Below are positions 16,193-24,578 of a stretch of DNA of 64,000 bases, in pieces. Made by a program: the position numbers and the translations under genes. Every line of letters begins with the position of its first letter. Positions within the stretch are counted from its first letter, which is position 1. This DNA is from Seleniibacterium sp963677135. GTDB taxonomy: Bacteria > Desulfobacterota > Desulfuromonadia > Desulfuromonadales > Geopsychrobacteraceae. The stretch lies in the NCBI GenBank assembly GCA_963677135.2, contig CAXXLS010000017.1, positions 434,001 through 498,000 on the forward strand. The letters are read 5' to 3'. A model generated the notes under the pieces. That model was given only the letters and a program-made list of their open reading frames with translations. It was not told the DNA's origin and searched no databases.

Positions 16193-18496
16193 TTATCGCC
16201 TGTAACTATTTGGATTGATTCCATTCCTTTGTAACATGCGATAGAAGGTTCGACGCGGAATGTCGGCCAGTTTGGCGGCCGCAGAGACGTTGCCCTGGGC
16301 GGCCTGCAAAAATTCAATGGCGATATCGCGTTCGACTTTCTCAACCTGGGCATGGCGCTGCTGCTTGAGGTTGTTTGCCGGCTGAGCCTGGGGCAGCGGG
16401 CTGTCGGGGGTGTGGTCACGCGCCAGCTGGGAGATGGCCATGGGCAGCTGTTCCATGCGAATGATCCTGTCCTGCGCCAGAACGATGGCTCTCTCGATGA
16501 TATTTTGCAGTTCGCGGATATTTCCCGGCCATTGATAGCGTATCAGGGCTTTTTGAGCTTCGGGATCAATCCCTTCAATCGGCTTGTTGAGGCGCAGCGA
16601 GATGTTCCTGGTGAAGTAGTCGATGAGGAGCGGGATGGAACTGATGCGGCTGCGTAGCGGGGCCAACGTGATAGTGAAGACATTGAGCCGGTAAAACAGG
16701 TCTTCCCGAAACCAGCCCTGGCTGACGCCTTCTTCAAGGGGTTTGTTGGTGGCTGCGATGACCCGCACGTCGACCTTGATGACTTTGTTGCTGCCCACGG
16801 GCTTGATTTCTCCATTGTCCAGAACCCGCAGCAGCTCGGCCTGCAGCTTTGGAGTGATATCCCCGATCTCATCCAGAAAAATAGTGCCCCCGTCGGCCGT
16901 TTCAAAAAGTCCCTTTTTGTCAGCAAAAGCGCCGGTAAACGATCCTTTGACGTGGCCGAACAGTTCGCTTTCAAGCAGGTCGTCGGTCAGGGTTGTGCAG
17001 TTGACGGTCACCATCGGTTTGTCGGCGCGCTGGCTCGCTTCATGGATTGAACGGGCTGTCATCTCTTTACCGGTACCGCTTTCCCCCCTGATCAGAACCG
17101 TGGTCGGAGTCGGTCCGACCTGTTGGATCATGTGCAGAACGCCCTGGGTGTGCTGATCATTGCCGATAATTTTCGTGTCCCCGTATTCCTGGCTCAGGGC
17201 GCGCCTGGCAAGTTCGTACTTCTGTTCAAGCTGAATCCTGTCCGTCTTGAGTCGATGAATAGAGTAGGGCAGGCACATCCGGTTGTCGGCCAGCCCCTGA
17301 TAGACGGCCACGGCATGCTCCCGGCATGTCGCGTACCCGCAGCTGCCGCAATTCAGTTCGTCGCTTTCGTCAAACTTGTCAGTCTGGCTGAGAATCTTTT
17401 TGATTGTTTCCCCGCTGGGGCGATCGAGTTGCTGAAACTTGTTTTCAAAGGTCCGCTCCAGGCTGACGCTGGGCGCATCCTGCTGATAATGCTCGGCGGT
17501 CTGATAGGAGATGCTCTGTCTCTGGTATTCGATGATCAGGTTGCCCTTGGAGAAGGAGGTCAGACGGTTGGTGCGCGACGGCCCGCAGATGCAGCCTCCT
17601 TTGCAGAAGCGAACGTCGACATAGCGGGGAGAAATGCGACCGGCGGCAAGGTCCTTGATGATCTCCATACTGTTTTCCTGGCCGACGGTGGAAATGTAAT
17701 TGGGATCCAGGCCGTTGTTTTCAAGTTCGAAATTATGAAAAGGCCCGCCGATAATGGAAAAGCTGCGTCCTTTGCCGGACGGCCGACCGTCCATTGGCGA
17801 GATTTTAAGGCGCTGCGGGTCGATGTTTTTTTTCTTGAGCATCAGTTTGAGTTCACTGTAAGTCAGGACGGTATCAATAGCGCCTTCAACCGGTTCGGCT
17901 TCGATCTCGAATTTACCGCCGATGCAGGAACTGATGTAGATTACCCGCGCATTGTCCTTGCGTTGGGATTTGATATAGCGTCCGATGGCAATCATGGGGG
18001 AAACGATGGGGACCAGGTTTTTCAGCAGTTGCGGGTAATGACGTTCAACCAGGTCCACGATGGTCGGACAGTGGCTGGAAACCAGGGGCACCCCGGTGTT
18101 GTTCTGAATGGCCTTGCGGTATTCGGGGGCGATCAGTTCGACGCCACCCGCACCTTCCAGGACTTCATCAAAGCCAAGCTGCTTGAGGGCCGAAACCATC
18201 CGGCCGGGATTGACGTCATGGAAAAAGGCGGTAAAGGAGCAGCCCAGGACCGCCACCACCGGATCGGGGCCCTGCAGCAGGTGTTCTGTGGCGGTTATGG
18301 CGTCGGCCAGGACCTTGGCGTTCTGTGAACAGACCTGGATGCATTTGCCACAGCCGATGCAGCGGTGGGGGATGATTTCGGCGTAATCGTTAAAGACCCC
18401 GATCGCCTTGGTCGGACAGTTGCGAACGCAGGCGTAACAGCTGCGGCATTTTTCCCGTATGGTCGAGATCGGGCCGGGTTCCTGCTTGATTGCCAT
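16193..18496 (-). CDS. Sigma-54 activator with ferredoxin, [FeFe]-hydrogenase-like and Fe-S sensor domains
   Basis: 767 residues from ATG 18496, which has GGAGG 5 nt upstream. Order: two 4Fe-4S motifs (C17-x2-C20-x2-C23-x3-C27; C46-C49-C52-C56); a hydrogenase large-subunit-like domain (about 80-320); a CGxCG Fe-S domain (C383, C386, C391, C408); AAA+ sigma-54 domain (Walker A G471-K477, GSFTGA 518-523); and a Fis-type HTH ending NVSAAAKLADIPRRTFYRM. The four H-cluster cysteine positions are present (C143 in SSHCP, C191 in SSCIGGKFE, C298 and C302 in FCKGGC). The proton-transfer Cys is His142 and the lysine near the distal iron is Gly194, so it is probably a hydrogen/redox sensor rather than an enzyme. 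The function is inferred. Confidence 0.88.
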   Translation of the reverse strand: MAIKQEPGPISTIREKCRSCYACVRNCPTKAIGVFNDYAEIIPHRCIGCGKCIQVCSQNAKVLADAITATEHLLQGPDPVVAVLGCSFTAFFHDVNPGRMVSALKQLGFDEVLEGAGGVELIAPEYRKAIQNNTGVPLVSSHCPTIVDLVERHYPQLLKNLVPIVSPMIAIGRYIKSQRKDNARVIYISSCIGGKFEIEAEPVEGAIDTVLTYSELKLMLKKKNIDPQRLKISPMDGRPSGKGRSFSIIGGPFHNFELENNGLDPNYISTVGQENSMEIIKDLAAGRISPRYVDVRFCKGGCICGPSRTNRLTSFSKGNLIIEYQRQSISYQTAEHYQQDAPSVSLERTFENKFQQLDRPSGETIKKILSQTDKFDESDELNCGSCGYATCREHAVAVYQGLADNRMCLPYSIHRLKTDRIQLEQKYELARRALSQEYGDTKIIGNDQHTQGVLHMIQQVGPTPTTVLIRGESGTGKEMTARSIHEASQRADKPMVTVNCTTLTDDLLESELFGHVKGSFTGAFADKKGLFETADGGTIFLDEIGDITPKLQAELLRVLDNGEIKPVGSNKVIKVDVRVIAATNKPLEEGVSQGWFREDLFYRLNVFTITLAPLRSRISSIPLLIDYFTRNISLRLNKPIEGIDPEAQKALIRYQWPGNIRELQNIIERAIVLAQDRIIRMEQLPMAISQLARDHTPDSPLPQAQPANNLKQQRHAQVEKVERDIAIEFLQAAQGNVSAAAKLADIPRRTFYRMLQRNGINPNSYRR

Positions 18497-18531
18497 ATAA
18501 ACCTCCGGAATCTTCGGTTGATATCCGGATC

Positions 18532-18557
18532 GTGCCATTGGTGGCACATTGTGTCAA
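18532..18557 (-). promoter_or_regulatory. Promoter and GTGCCA-N4-TGGCAC operator of the hydrogenase-like regulator
   Basis: A perfect 16-bp dyad GTGCCA-TTGG-TGGCAC at 18532-18547 lies 36 bp upstream of the start codon. A TTGACA-type -35 box (minus strand, 18557-18552) is directly beside it, so the dyad occupies the spacer/-10 zone. The layout suits autoregulation. The dyad size matches enhancer sites of Fis-type sigma-54 activators. Confidence 0.5.
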
Positions 18558-18565
18558 GCTTAGAA

Positions 18566-19546
18566 TCATCTTCTCAGAAATCGGCCAACCTGCTGAAAAT
18601 AATGGCAGGATACGGAGTGTCCGGGAGTGATTTCGCGCAGTTCCGGGGCCTGCTTTTGACACAGTGTGTCGGCGTAAGGGCAGCGCGGATGAAAGTGGCA
18701 GCCTGAGGGAGGATTGACGGGGGATGGAATTTCGCCGGGCAGGGCGGTGGGGCGCGGCTGAGCCGGGTCGGGAACCGGAACGGCATTGAGCAGGGCTTCG
18801 GTGTAGGGATGACGCGGGTTCCGGTAGAGTTCCGGAGCGCTGCAGGTCTCGACAATTTTGCCCAGGTACATGACGGCGATCCGGTCGCTGACATGCTCAA
18901 TAACGGCAAGATCATGAGCAATGAACAGATAGCTCAGGCCGTGAGCCTGCTTGATTTCCTTCATCAGGTTGAGGATCTGGGCCTGAACGGACAGATCGAG
19001 GGCAGATACGGGTTCGTCCGCGATAATGATGTCCGGCTCCACGGCGAGGGCTCGGGCGATACCAATCCGCTGCCGCTGCCCGCCTGAGAATTCATGGGGA
19101 TAGCGTTGTTCGTGCTGGGCCCCGAGGCCAACGCGCTCCAGCAGTTCGATGACCCGATCCCGAATGGCCTTTGGCCGTGCCAGTTTATGGATCTGCAGCG
19201 GTTCACTTAAAATACTGCCGACGGTCATGCGCGGGTTCAGCGAGGAAAACGGATCCTGAAAAATCATCTGCAGCTTGCGGCGATAGGGGCGCATCTGCCT
19301 TGGCGACAGGGTCGTCAGGTCGGTGCCGTTGAAAAGGACCTGTCCCTGGTCCGCGCGCAGCAGCTGCATGATCAGCTTGCCCGTCGTTGATTTGCCACAC
19401 CCGGATTCGCCCACCAGGCCGAGGGTCTCCTCTTTGTTCAGGGAAAAGGAGATGTCATCGACAGCCGTCAGCTGGCCGCTTCTGCGTCCGATGGGATCTT
19501 TGACCGTAAAGGTTTTTTTCAGGTTATCGATCTTAAGAAGCGACAT
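18566..19546 (-). CDS. Oligopeptide/dipeptide ABC transporter ATP-binding protein (OppF/DppF type)
   Basis: 326 residues from ATG 19546, 4 nt after the stop of the OppD-type gene, with GAGG 10 nt upstream. Walker A GESGCGKST, Q-loop FQDPFSSLNPR, signature FSGGQRQRIGIARAL, Walker B DIIIADEPVSALD. The C-terminal oligopeptide-family extension has a cysteine cluster (CHFHPRCPYADTLC) that may hold an Fe-S cluster in this family. It would pair with the upstream ATPase to energise peptide (or nickel) import. No permease or binding protein is in the window, so its membrane partners are elsewhere. Confidence 0.9.
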   Translation of the reverse strand: MSLLKIDNLKKTFTVKDPIGRRSGQLTAVDDISFSLNKEETLGLVGESGCGKSTTGKLIMQLLRADQGQVLFNGTDLTTLSPRQMRPYRRKLQMIFQDPFSSLNPRMTVGSILSEPLQIHKLARPKAIRDRVIELLERVGLGAQHEQRYPHEFSGGQRQRIGIARALAVEPDIIIADEPVSALDLSVQAQILNLMKEIKQAHGLSYLFIAHDLAVIEHVSDRIAVMYLGKIVETCSAPELYRNPRHPYTEALLNAVPVPDPAQPRPTALPGEIPSPVNPPSGCHFHPRCPYADTLCQKQAPELREITPGHSVSCHYFQQVGRFLRR

Positions 19547-19550
19547 GGTG

Positions 19551-20507
19551 TCAATACCTCCAGCATCTGACCCGGTGGCCAGGTCTGATTTCGGACAAAG
19601 AAGGAAGCTGGGTGGCACAGGGCGGACAGGTGCCGGGGCAGCGTTCGAAAAACAAACAGCCGTCATGGGGCTTTTTCAGATCAGGAACCTGGCCGGGTAT
19701 GGATGGCAGATCCTGCTTTTGGCCGAGGCGCGGTACGCAACCCAGCAACCCCTGGGTATAGGGATGCAGGGGCTCTTTGAAAACCTCGTCGACAGGGCCG
19801 GATTCAACGATCTGGCCGGCATACATCACGGCGATCTGATCGGCATTGCTGGCGACCACGCCCAGATCGTGGCTGATTAGCAGGGTCGCCATCTGCCTGG
19901 TCTTTTTCAGGTGGTTCAGCAGGTCCATGATCTGGGCCTGGATGGTGACATCAAGGGCGGTGGTCGGTTCATCGGCAATCAACAGCTTGGGATCGCAGGC
20001 CAGAGCCATGGCAATCATGATCCGTTGCCGCTGACCGCCCGACAGCTGGTGGGGGTACTCGCGCAAGCGCCGCTGGCCATCGCTGATGCCAACCTGGGAG
20101 AGCAGGTTCACGGCTTCTTTTTCTGCCGCCTGGTGCGACAGGTTTTTATGCAGCAGCAGGACCTCGGTCAGCTGGTCACCGATCTTCAGGACCGGGTTGA
20201 GGGAGGTCATCGGCTCCTGAAAGATCATGGCGATATCGTTGCCGCGAATCCGACGCATCTCGGGTTCCGGGAGCTGCAGCAGATTATGATTGTCCAGGAG
20301 AATTTCGCCACCGGTAATCCGACCTGGAGAGGGGAGCAGGCGCAGCAGAGACAGGGCCGTCATCGATTTGCCGCATCCGGATTCGCCGACCAGGGCCAGG
20401 GTTTCACCGGGAGCGATGCTGAAAGAGACGTCATCGACGGCCTTGAGCAGACCGGTTCCGGTAAAAAAATAACTTTTCAGATTTTTTACGACGAGGCGGG
20501 CCGTCAT
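19551..20507 (-). CDS. Oligopeptide/dipeptide ABC transporter ATP-binding protein (OppD/DppD type)
   Basis: 318 residues. Walker A GESGCGKSM, Q-loop FQEPMTSLNPVLKIGDQ, signature LSGGQRQRIMIAMALAC, Walker B LLIADEPTTALDVT, H-loop ISHDLGV. The C-terminus has the family cysteine motif (CLFFERCPGTCPPC). First gene of a two-gene unit with the OppF-type ATPase. AAGGA lies 10 nt before the ATG. It diverges from the PHP-domain gene. Confidence 0.9.
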   Translation of the reverse strand: MTARLVVKNLKSYFFTGTGLLKAVDDVSFSIAPGETLALVGESGCGKSMTALSLLRLLPSPGRITGGEILLDNHNLLQLPEPEMRRIRGNDIAMIFQEPMTSLNPVLKIGDQLTEVLLLHKNLSHQAAEKEAVNLLSQVGISDGQRRLREYPHQLSGGQRQRIMIAMALACDPKLLIADEPTTALDVTIQAQIMDLLNHLKKTRQMATLLISHDLGVVASNADQIAVMYAGQIVESGPVDEVFKEPLHPYTQGLLGCVPRLGQKQDLPSIPGQVPDLKKPHDGCLFFERCPGTCPPCATQLPSLSEIRPGHRVRCWRY

Positions 20508-20653
20508 GTTATGCTTATCCTTCAGAAATAGTTACGTTTCTGGAATATCACACGGGTTTTGACCAAAGGTGTACACCGTGCTGAATTGTTGGTCAAGCCT
20601 CTGCGGCGATAATCCGATTTTCGGCACCGGTTGAGAATTGAGAATTCAGTAAA

Positions 20654-21529
20654 ATGTCAATGACGAACAAGTATGTTGATCTGCATATTCACTCGACCTG
20701 TTCGGACGGTTACCTGACCCCCGAAGAGCTTGTCGGCCTGGCGGCAGAGCATGGGCTGGCAGCCATCGCCCTGGCCGACCATGATAATATCTCCGGAGTG
20801 GCCAGGGCGCAGCATGCCGGCGAGCTGGCCGGCATCGAGGTCCTCTCCGCAGTAGAGCTGTCTTCCCAGTGGGTCGAATTCACGGATATGCACCTGCTCG
20901 GCTACGGTTTTGACTGCTGCGATCCCTACCTGGTCAGGGCTCTTGAGGAATTCCAGGTCTTCCGAATGAATCGCAACCTGCAGATTGTCGAACGGGTCAA
21001 TCAGAAGCTGGCAACGGAACAGCGGCAGCCCCTCGATCCGGAGGCGGTACGCCGGTTGGCTGGAGGAACCATCGGCCGGCCTCATATCGCCCAAGCGCTG
21101 AGGCGGGCGGGCTATGTGGCGGGAAATGACGAGGCCTTTGAACGTTACCTGGTCCCCTGCAACGTGCCGAAACGCTACTTTCCCGCTGATGAGGCGATCC
21201 GCCTCATTCATGGCGCCGGTGGCGTCGTGGTTCTGGCCCATCCCCCGTATGTGACCCGAAACCAGCAGAAGCTCGAGTGGCTGGTCGCCGAACTGGTCAA
21301 GCTTGGCCTGGACGGTCTGGAAGTGTACAACAACGGCTCGGGAATGGAAGATACCGACCGTCTTATCAAGCTCGCCAGGCAGCATGGCCTGATCATTACC
21401 GGCGGTTCCGATTTCCATGGGGATCCCGGGTCGCAGGTCCAGATCGGAATCGGCATCAGGGGGCTGAAGGTGCCTTACTCCTGCGTCGAAGAAATCAGGT
21501 CGGCCCTGGCGGCACGGACCCTGGCATAA
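20654..21529 (+). CDS. PHP-domain metal-dependent phosphoesterase (TrpH/RNase AM type)
   Basis: 291 residues. PHP signature DLHIHSTCSDG at 9-19, LADHDN near 41, histidines of GRPHIAQAL, the VLAHPPY segment and the C-terminal GGSDFHGD. These supply the trinuclear metal site. The layout matches YciV/TrpH-type enzymes, which act as 5'-3' exoribonucleases or 3',5'-nucleotide phosphatases. Which of these activities applies cannot be told. The Shine-Dalgarno is weak and an ATG two codons later is equally possible. It ends 15 bp from the convergent crotonase gene. Confidence 0.85.
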   Translation: MSMTNKYVDLHIHSTCSDGYLTPEELVGLAAEHGLAAIALADHDNISGVARAQHAGELAGIEVLSAVELSSQWVEFTDMHLLGYGFDCCDPYLVRALEEFQVFRMNRNLQIVERVNQKLATEQRQPLDPEAVRRLAGGTIGRPHIAQALRRAGYVAGNDEAFERYLVPCNVPKRYFPADEAIRLIHGAGGVVVLAHPPYVTRNQQKLEWLVAELVKLGLDGLEVYNNGSGMEDTDRLIKLARQHGLIITGGSDFHGDPGSQVQIGIGIRGLKVPYSCVEEIRSALAARTLA

Positions 21530-21544
21530 CTGCCGGCCGAAAAC

Positions 21545-22327
21545 TCAGCAGTCTTTCCAGGTAGGGGGGCGCTTCTCCAGAAAGGCCTGCATCCCTTCCT
21601 TCTGATCTTCACTGGCAAAGCACAGGGAGAAAAGTTCCGCTTCATAGCTGAACGCTTTGTCGACCGGCATCTCGAGGCCATTGTCAACCGCTTCCTTGAT
21701 CAGCCTGACGGCCAGTTGGGGCTTGGTAGCGATCTCTTTTGCCATTTCGACCGTCTTGCTCATCAGGATGTCTCCGGGATACACCTGATTGACCAGGCCG
21801 ATTCGGCAAGCCTCGTCGGCATCGATCATGGCTCCCGTCAGCATCAGTTCTTTCGCTTTCCCTTTTCCGACCAGCCGGGAGAGGCGCTGGGTGCCCCCCC
21901 AGCCGGGGATGATTCCGAGCCTGATTTCCGGCTGACCCAGTTTGGCGTGGCGTGCGGCTAGCCTGATATCGCAGGCCATAGCCAGTTCGCAGCCGCCACC
22001 GAGAGCATAGCCGTTAATGGCCGCGATAAAGATTTTTCGGCTGAATTCGATTTTGTTGAATATCCGTTGCGCCTGTTCAACGATCTTGCGCGCGCCAAGG
22101 GGGCCCAGCGGCTGCATGGCGGCGATGTCGCCCCCCGCGACAAAGGCCTTTTCTCCTGCCCCGCTGATAATGACCACCTTGACTTCGGGGTTTGCCACCA
22201 GGCCATCGACCAGAAGCTCAAGATTGCCGAGGATGGTCATATCGAGGCTGTTGAGAGTTTTCGGCTGATCAATAATGAGCGTGGCGATATGATTGTTGAT
22301 GGACAGGTTCAGGTTGTCATAACTCAT
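21545..22327 (-). CDS. Enoyl-CoA hydratase/isomerase (crotonase family)
   Basis: 260 residues from ATG 22327, with AAAGGAGA upstream; the longer open frame is discounted. Crotonase fold: GAGEKAFVAGGDI (oxyanion loop 1), NGYALGGGCELAMACDIRLA with the first catalytic Glu, and GQPEIRLGIIPGWGGTQRL with the second. Both glutamates being present points to a hydratase of short-chain enoyl-CoA, such as crotonyl-CoA to 3-hydroxybutyryl-CoA, rather than another crotonase activity. No beta-oxidation partner is adjacent. Confidence 0.9.
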   Translation of the reverse strand: MSYDNLNLSINNHIATLIIDQPKTLNSLDMTILGNLELLVDGLVANPEVKVVIISGAGEKAFVAGGDIAAMQPLGPLGARKIVEQAQRIFNKIEFSRKIFIAAINGYALGGGCELAMACDIRLAARHAKLGQPEIRLGIIPGWGGTQRLSRLVGKGKAKELMLTGAMIDADEACRIGLVNQVYPGDILMSKTVEMAKEIATKPQLAVRLIKEAVDNGLEMPVDKAFSYEAELFSLCFASEDQKEGMQAFLEKRPPTWKDC

Positions 22328-22544
22328 GGCTCGTTCTCCTTTGGCGAAAATTCCGGCAGGGCAACCGGCCTGACATCGGCGGTTGTCTGTGTCGGAGGCT
22401 CCGTTATCGGCATCGGCCGGAATGAAAATAAAGTGTACCAAGGAATTCGTTCCGTGCATGATTATACAGCTTGTTTCTTGGCTCTCGGAGGTGTTGTGCA
22501 CTTGCGGGGTCGGAAACCTCAACCAGTCAAGGAGGTGTAAGGGT

Positions 22545-23414
22545 ATGGCTGCGGACAGCTCTCAAATGTTTGGTCAAGAAATCGAAACCTTGCAGAAGGT
22601 GATCGACGTGATTTCGGAGTTTGCCGTTCGCTACAGCTTTCAGCTGCTCGGCGCTCTGATTATTCTTCTGGTGGGACTGAAACTGTCGGGCTGGCTGTCG
22701 CGTCTGGTCCTGCGCGTGTGTGAAAAGCGCCAGATCGATGTGACCCTGGCGCGCTTTTTTGCCAGTACCACCAAGCTGATGATCATGGCCTTCGTGGTTA
22801 TTGCCGCGATCGCGAAATTCGGCATTTCCATCGCACCCTTCATCGCCGCTCTGGGGGCTCTTGCCTTCGGCAGCAGTTTTGCGATTCAGGGGCCCCTGTC
22901 AAATTATGGTGCCGGGCTGACCCTCATCCTGACGCGCCCTTTCGTGGTCGGCAATACCATCACCGTCCAGGGGGTAACCGGGATCATCGAGGAAATTCGG
23001 TTGGCCGCGACGATTCTGACGACCGAAGACAATGAGGAGATCATCATCCCCAACAGACATATCGTTGGTGAAATAACCTGCAATTCATTTGAAAATACCA
23101 TTGTCGAGTCCCGGGTGGGCATATCCTACGACGATGATCCGGAGACGGCCATTCGGCTGTTTGAAAAGGTGCTGAAGGGGTTCCCCGAGGTCTGCCGGAA
23201 TCCGGGACCACAGGTCGGGTTGGAAAATTTTGCCGATTCGGCCATTGAGATCGGGTTGCGGTACTGGATCCCGACCCGCCAGTATTTCAGGTTGAAATGC
23301 CAGGTCAACCTGGCTGTCCACAAGGCCCTCAGGGAGGCGGGGATAACGATTCCCTATCCGCAGCAGGATATCCATGTCAAAACGGACCGTGTCGGACCTG
23401 CGGCTCCGTCATGA
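22545..23414 (+). CDS. Small mechanosensitive channel, MscS family
   Basis: 289 residues from ATG 22545, 9 nt after GGAGG. Three membrane helices (about 22-48, 62-85, 88-115). The pore helix GALAFGSSFAIQGPLSNYGAGLTLILTRPF carries the Gly/Ala packing of MscS TM3. The beta domain follows with PFVVGNTITVQGVTGIIEEI and IIIPNRHI, then an alpha/beta C-terminal vestibule. It opens on membrane tension to release solutes during osmotic downshock. It ends 12 bp from the convergent aminotransferase gene. Confidence 0.92.
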   Translation: MAADSSQMFGQEIETLQKVIDVISEFAVRYSFQLLGALIILLVGLKLSGWLSRLVLRVCEKRQIDVTLARFFASTTKLMIMAFVVIAAIAKFGISIAPFIAALGALAFGSSFAIQGPLSNYGAGLTLILTRPFVVGNTITVQGVTGIIEEIRLAATILTTEDNEEIIIPNRHIVGEITCNSFENTIVESRVGISYDDDPETAIRLFEKVLKGFPEVCRNPGPQVGLENFADSAIEIGLRYWIPTRQYFRLKCQVNLAVHKALREAGITIPYPQQDIHVKTDRVGPAAPS

Positions 23415-23426
23415 TATGGGAGCTGC

Positions 23427-24578
23427 TCAGCAAAAACGCCCGACGGCCTGGGAAATCTGGTCTGTTTCCAGGTTGCCGAATGCCAGGCGCAGATAGTCTT
23501 CAAGCCCGGGACCGAAGGCCTCTCCCGGCAGGCAGATCAGATTCTGCTCATCCGCCAGTCTGCGTGCGGCCTGCCGGCCGGTCAGCCCTTGCCAGGGGTG
23601 CCTGATCCAGGCAAAGAAGGAACCGCTGGCGACCAGTTCAAAAGGGGTGTTGGCCGCCAGGAACTGGTCTTTGAAGCTGTCGTGGCGATGGCGCATCATG
23701 GCGGCATTGTCCCTGACCCACTGGTCAAGATGCCGGCACCCGTAGATCAGGGCCTGTTGGGCGGGGCGCGACGAGCAGACGATCATGCTGTCCTGTAGTT
23801 TCAGGGCCTGTTCGACAAATTCGCCGGCGGCGATCAGCGCTCCGCAGCGCAGTCCCGTCAGGGCGAAGGTCTTGCCGAAGGAGGCGATGTGAATGAAATT
23901 TTCTTCCCAGTCCTTTTGGGCAAACAGCTGGTGGGGTGGCGTCCCGACAAAGGAGTTGTAGGTTTCATCCAGTATCAGCATGAGTCGATTCGCCCTGGCC
24001 AGGTCAAGAAGCCGGGCAATCTGTTCGGGCGGAATGACCGCACCGGTCGGATTGCTGGGAGAAACCAGGAGCAGGGCCCTGGTTCGCGGGGTGATCAGTC
24101 CGGCGATTTCGTCGAGGTCGGGTTGGCCATGCCGTTCCGGACGAAAGGTGGTGCAGACGGGTGTTATCCCCAATGACTGCAGCCCCATAAGGTGATCGAA
24201 ATAGGCAGGAATCTGGATGATGACTTCATCGCCGGGCTGACACAGTCCGACGACTGCCAGCCAGAAGGCCTGACTGGCACCGATCGTCAGGCAGACATTG
24301 TCCGGGGTCGGGGCGGCTCCGTAAAAACGCTGATACCAGGCGCACACTTCGGAACGGGCTTCCGGCAGCCCTTCGTCAGGGCTGTACTTGAAGGTCTGCG
24401 GGTCGTTCAGCTGGTGCTGCAGGTCGCTGATAAGGCCCTGGGGCGGCGCATAGCTCGGGATGGCCTGACACAGATCCACCAGCGGCTTGTCGCCGGGAAA
24501 GACCCGGTCGGCGACCCAGCGCTTGACCTCGGTGATCGGCGGTGGCTGCACCTTGCGAACTGCGGAAGATATTCTCAT
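23427..24578 (-). CDS. Class I/II PLP-dependent aminotransferase
   Basis: 383 residues, fold type I. VSPSNPTGAVIPPEQI and LILDETYNSF bind the cofactor. SFGKTFALTGLRCG contains the Schiff-base lysine, and the arginine of YLRLAFGN binds the substrate carboxylate. The amino-acid specificity is not evident. The ATG overlaps the stop codon of the upstream peptidase gene (ATGA), so the two are translationally coupled. A peptidase that frees amino acids paired with an aminotransferase suggests amino-acid catabolism (inference). Confidence 0.88.
   Translation of the reverse strand: MRISSAVRKVQPPPITEVKRWVADRVFPGDKPLVDLCQAIPSYAPPQGLISDLQHQLNDPQTFKYSPDEGLPEARSEVCAWYQRFYGAAPTPDNVCLTIGASQAFWLAVVGLCQPGDEVIIQIPAYFDHLMGLQSLGITPVCTTFRPERHGQPDLDEIAGLITPRTRALLLVSPSNPTGAVIPPEQIARLLDLARANRLMLILDETYNSFVGTPPHQLFAQKDWEENFIHIASFGKTFALTGLRCGALIAAGEFVEQALKLQDSMIVCSSRPAQQALIYGCRHLDQWVRDNAAMMRHRHDSFKDQFLAANTPFELVASGSFFAWIRHPWQGLTGRQAARRLADEQNLICLPGEAFGPGLEDYLRLAFGNLETDQISQAVGRFC

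Noticed and set aside
15848..16234. 128-residue plus-strand frame between ptsP and the regulator
   Set aside because: Crosses a terminator hairpin and the GTGCCA array and has no family match; composition explains it.
17123..18328. 401-residue plus-strand open frame
   Set aside because: Antisense shadow of the hydrogenase-like regulator; GC-rich codon bias keeps the frame open.
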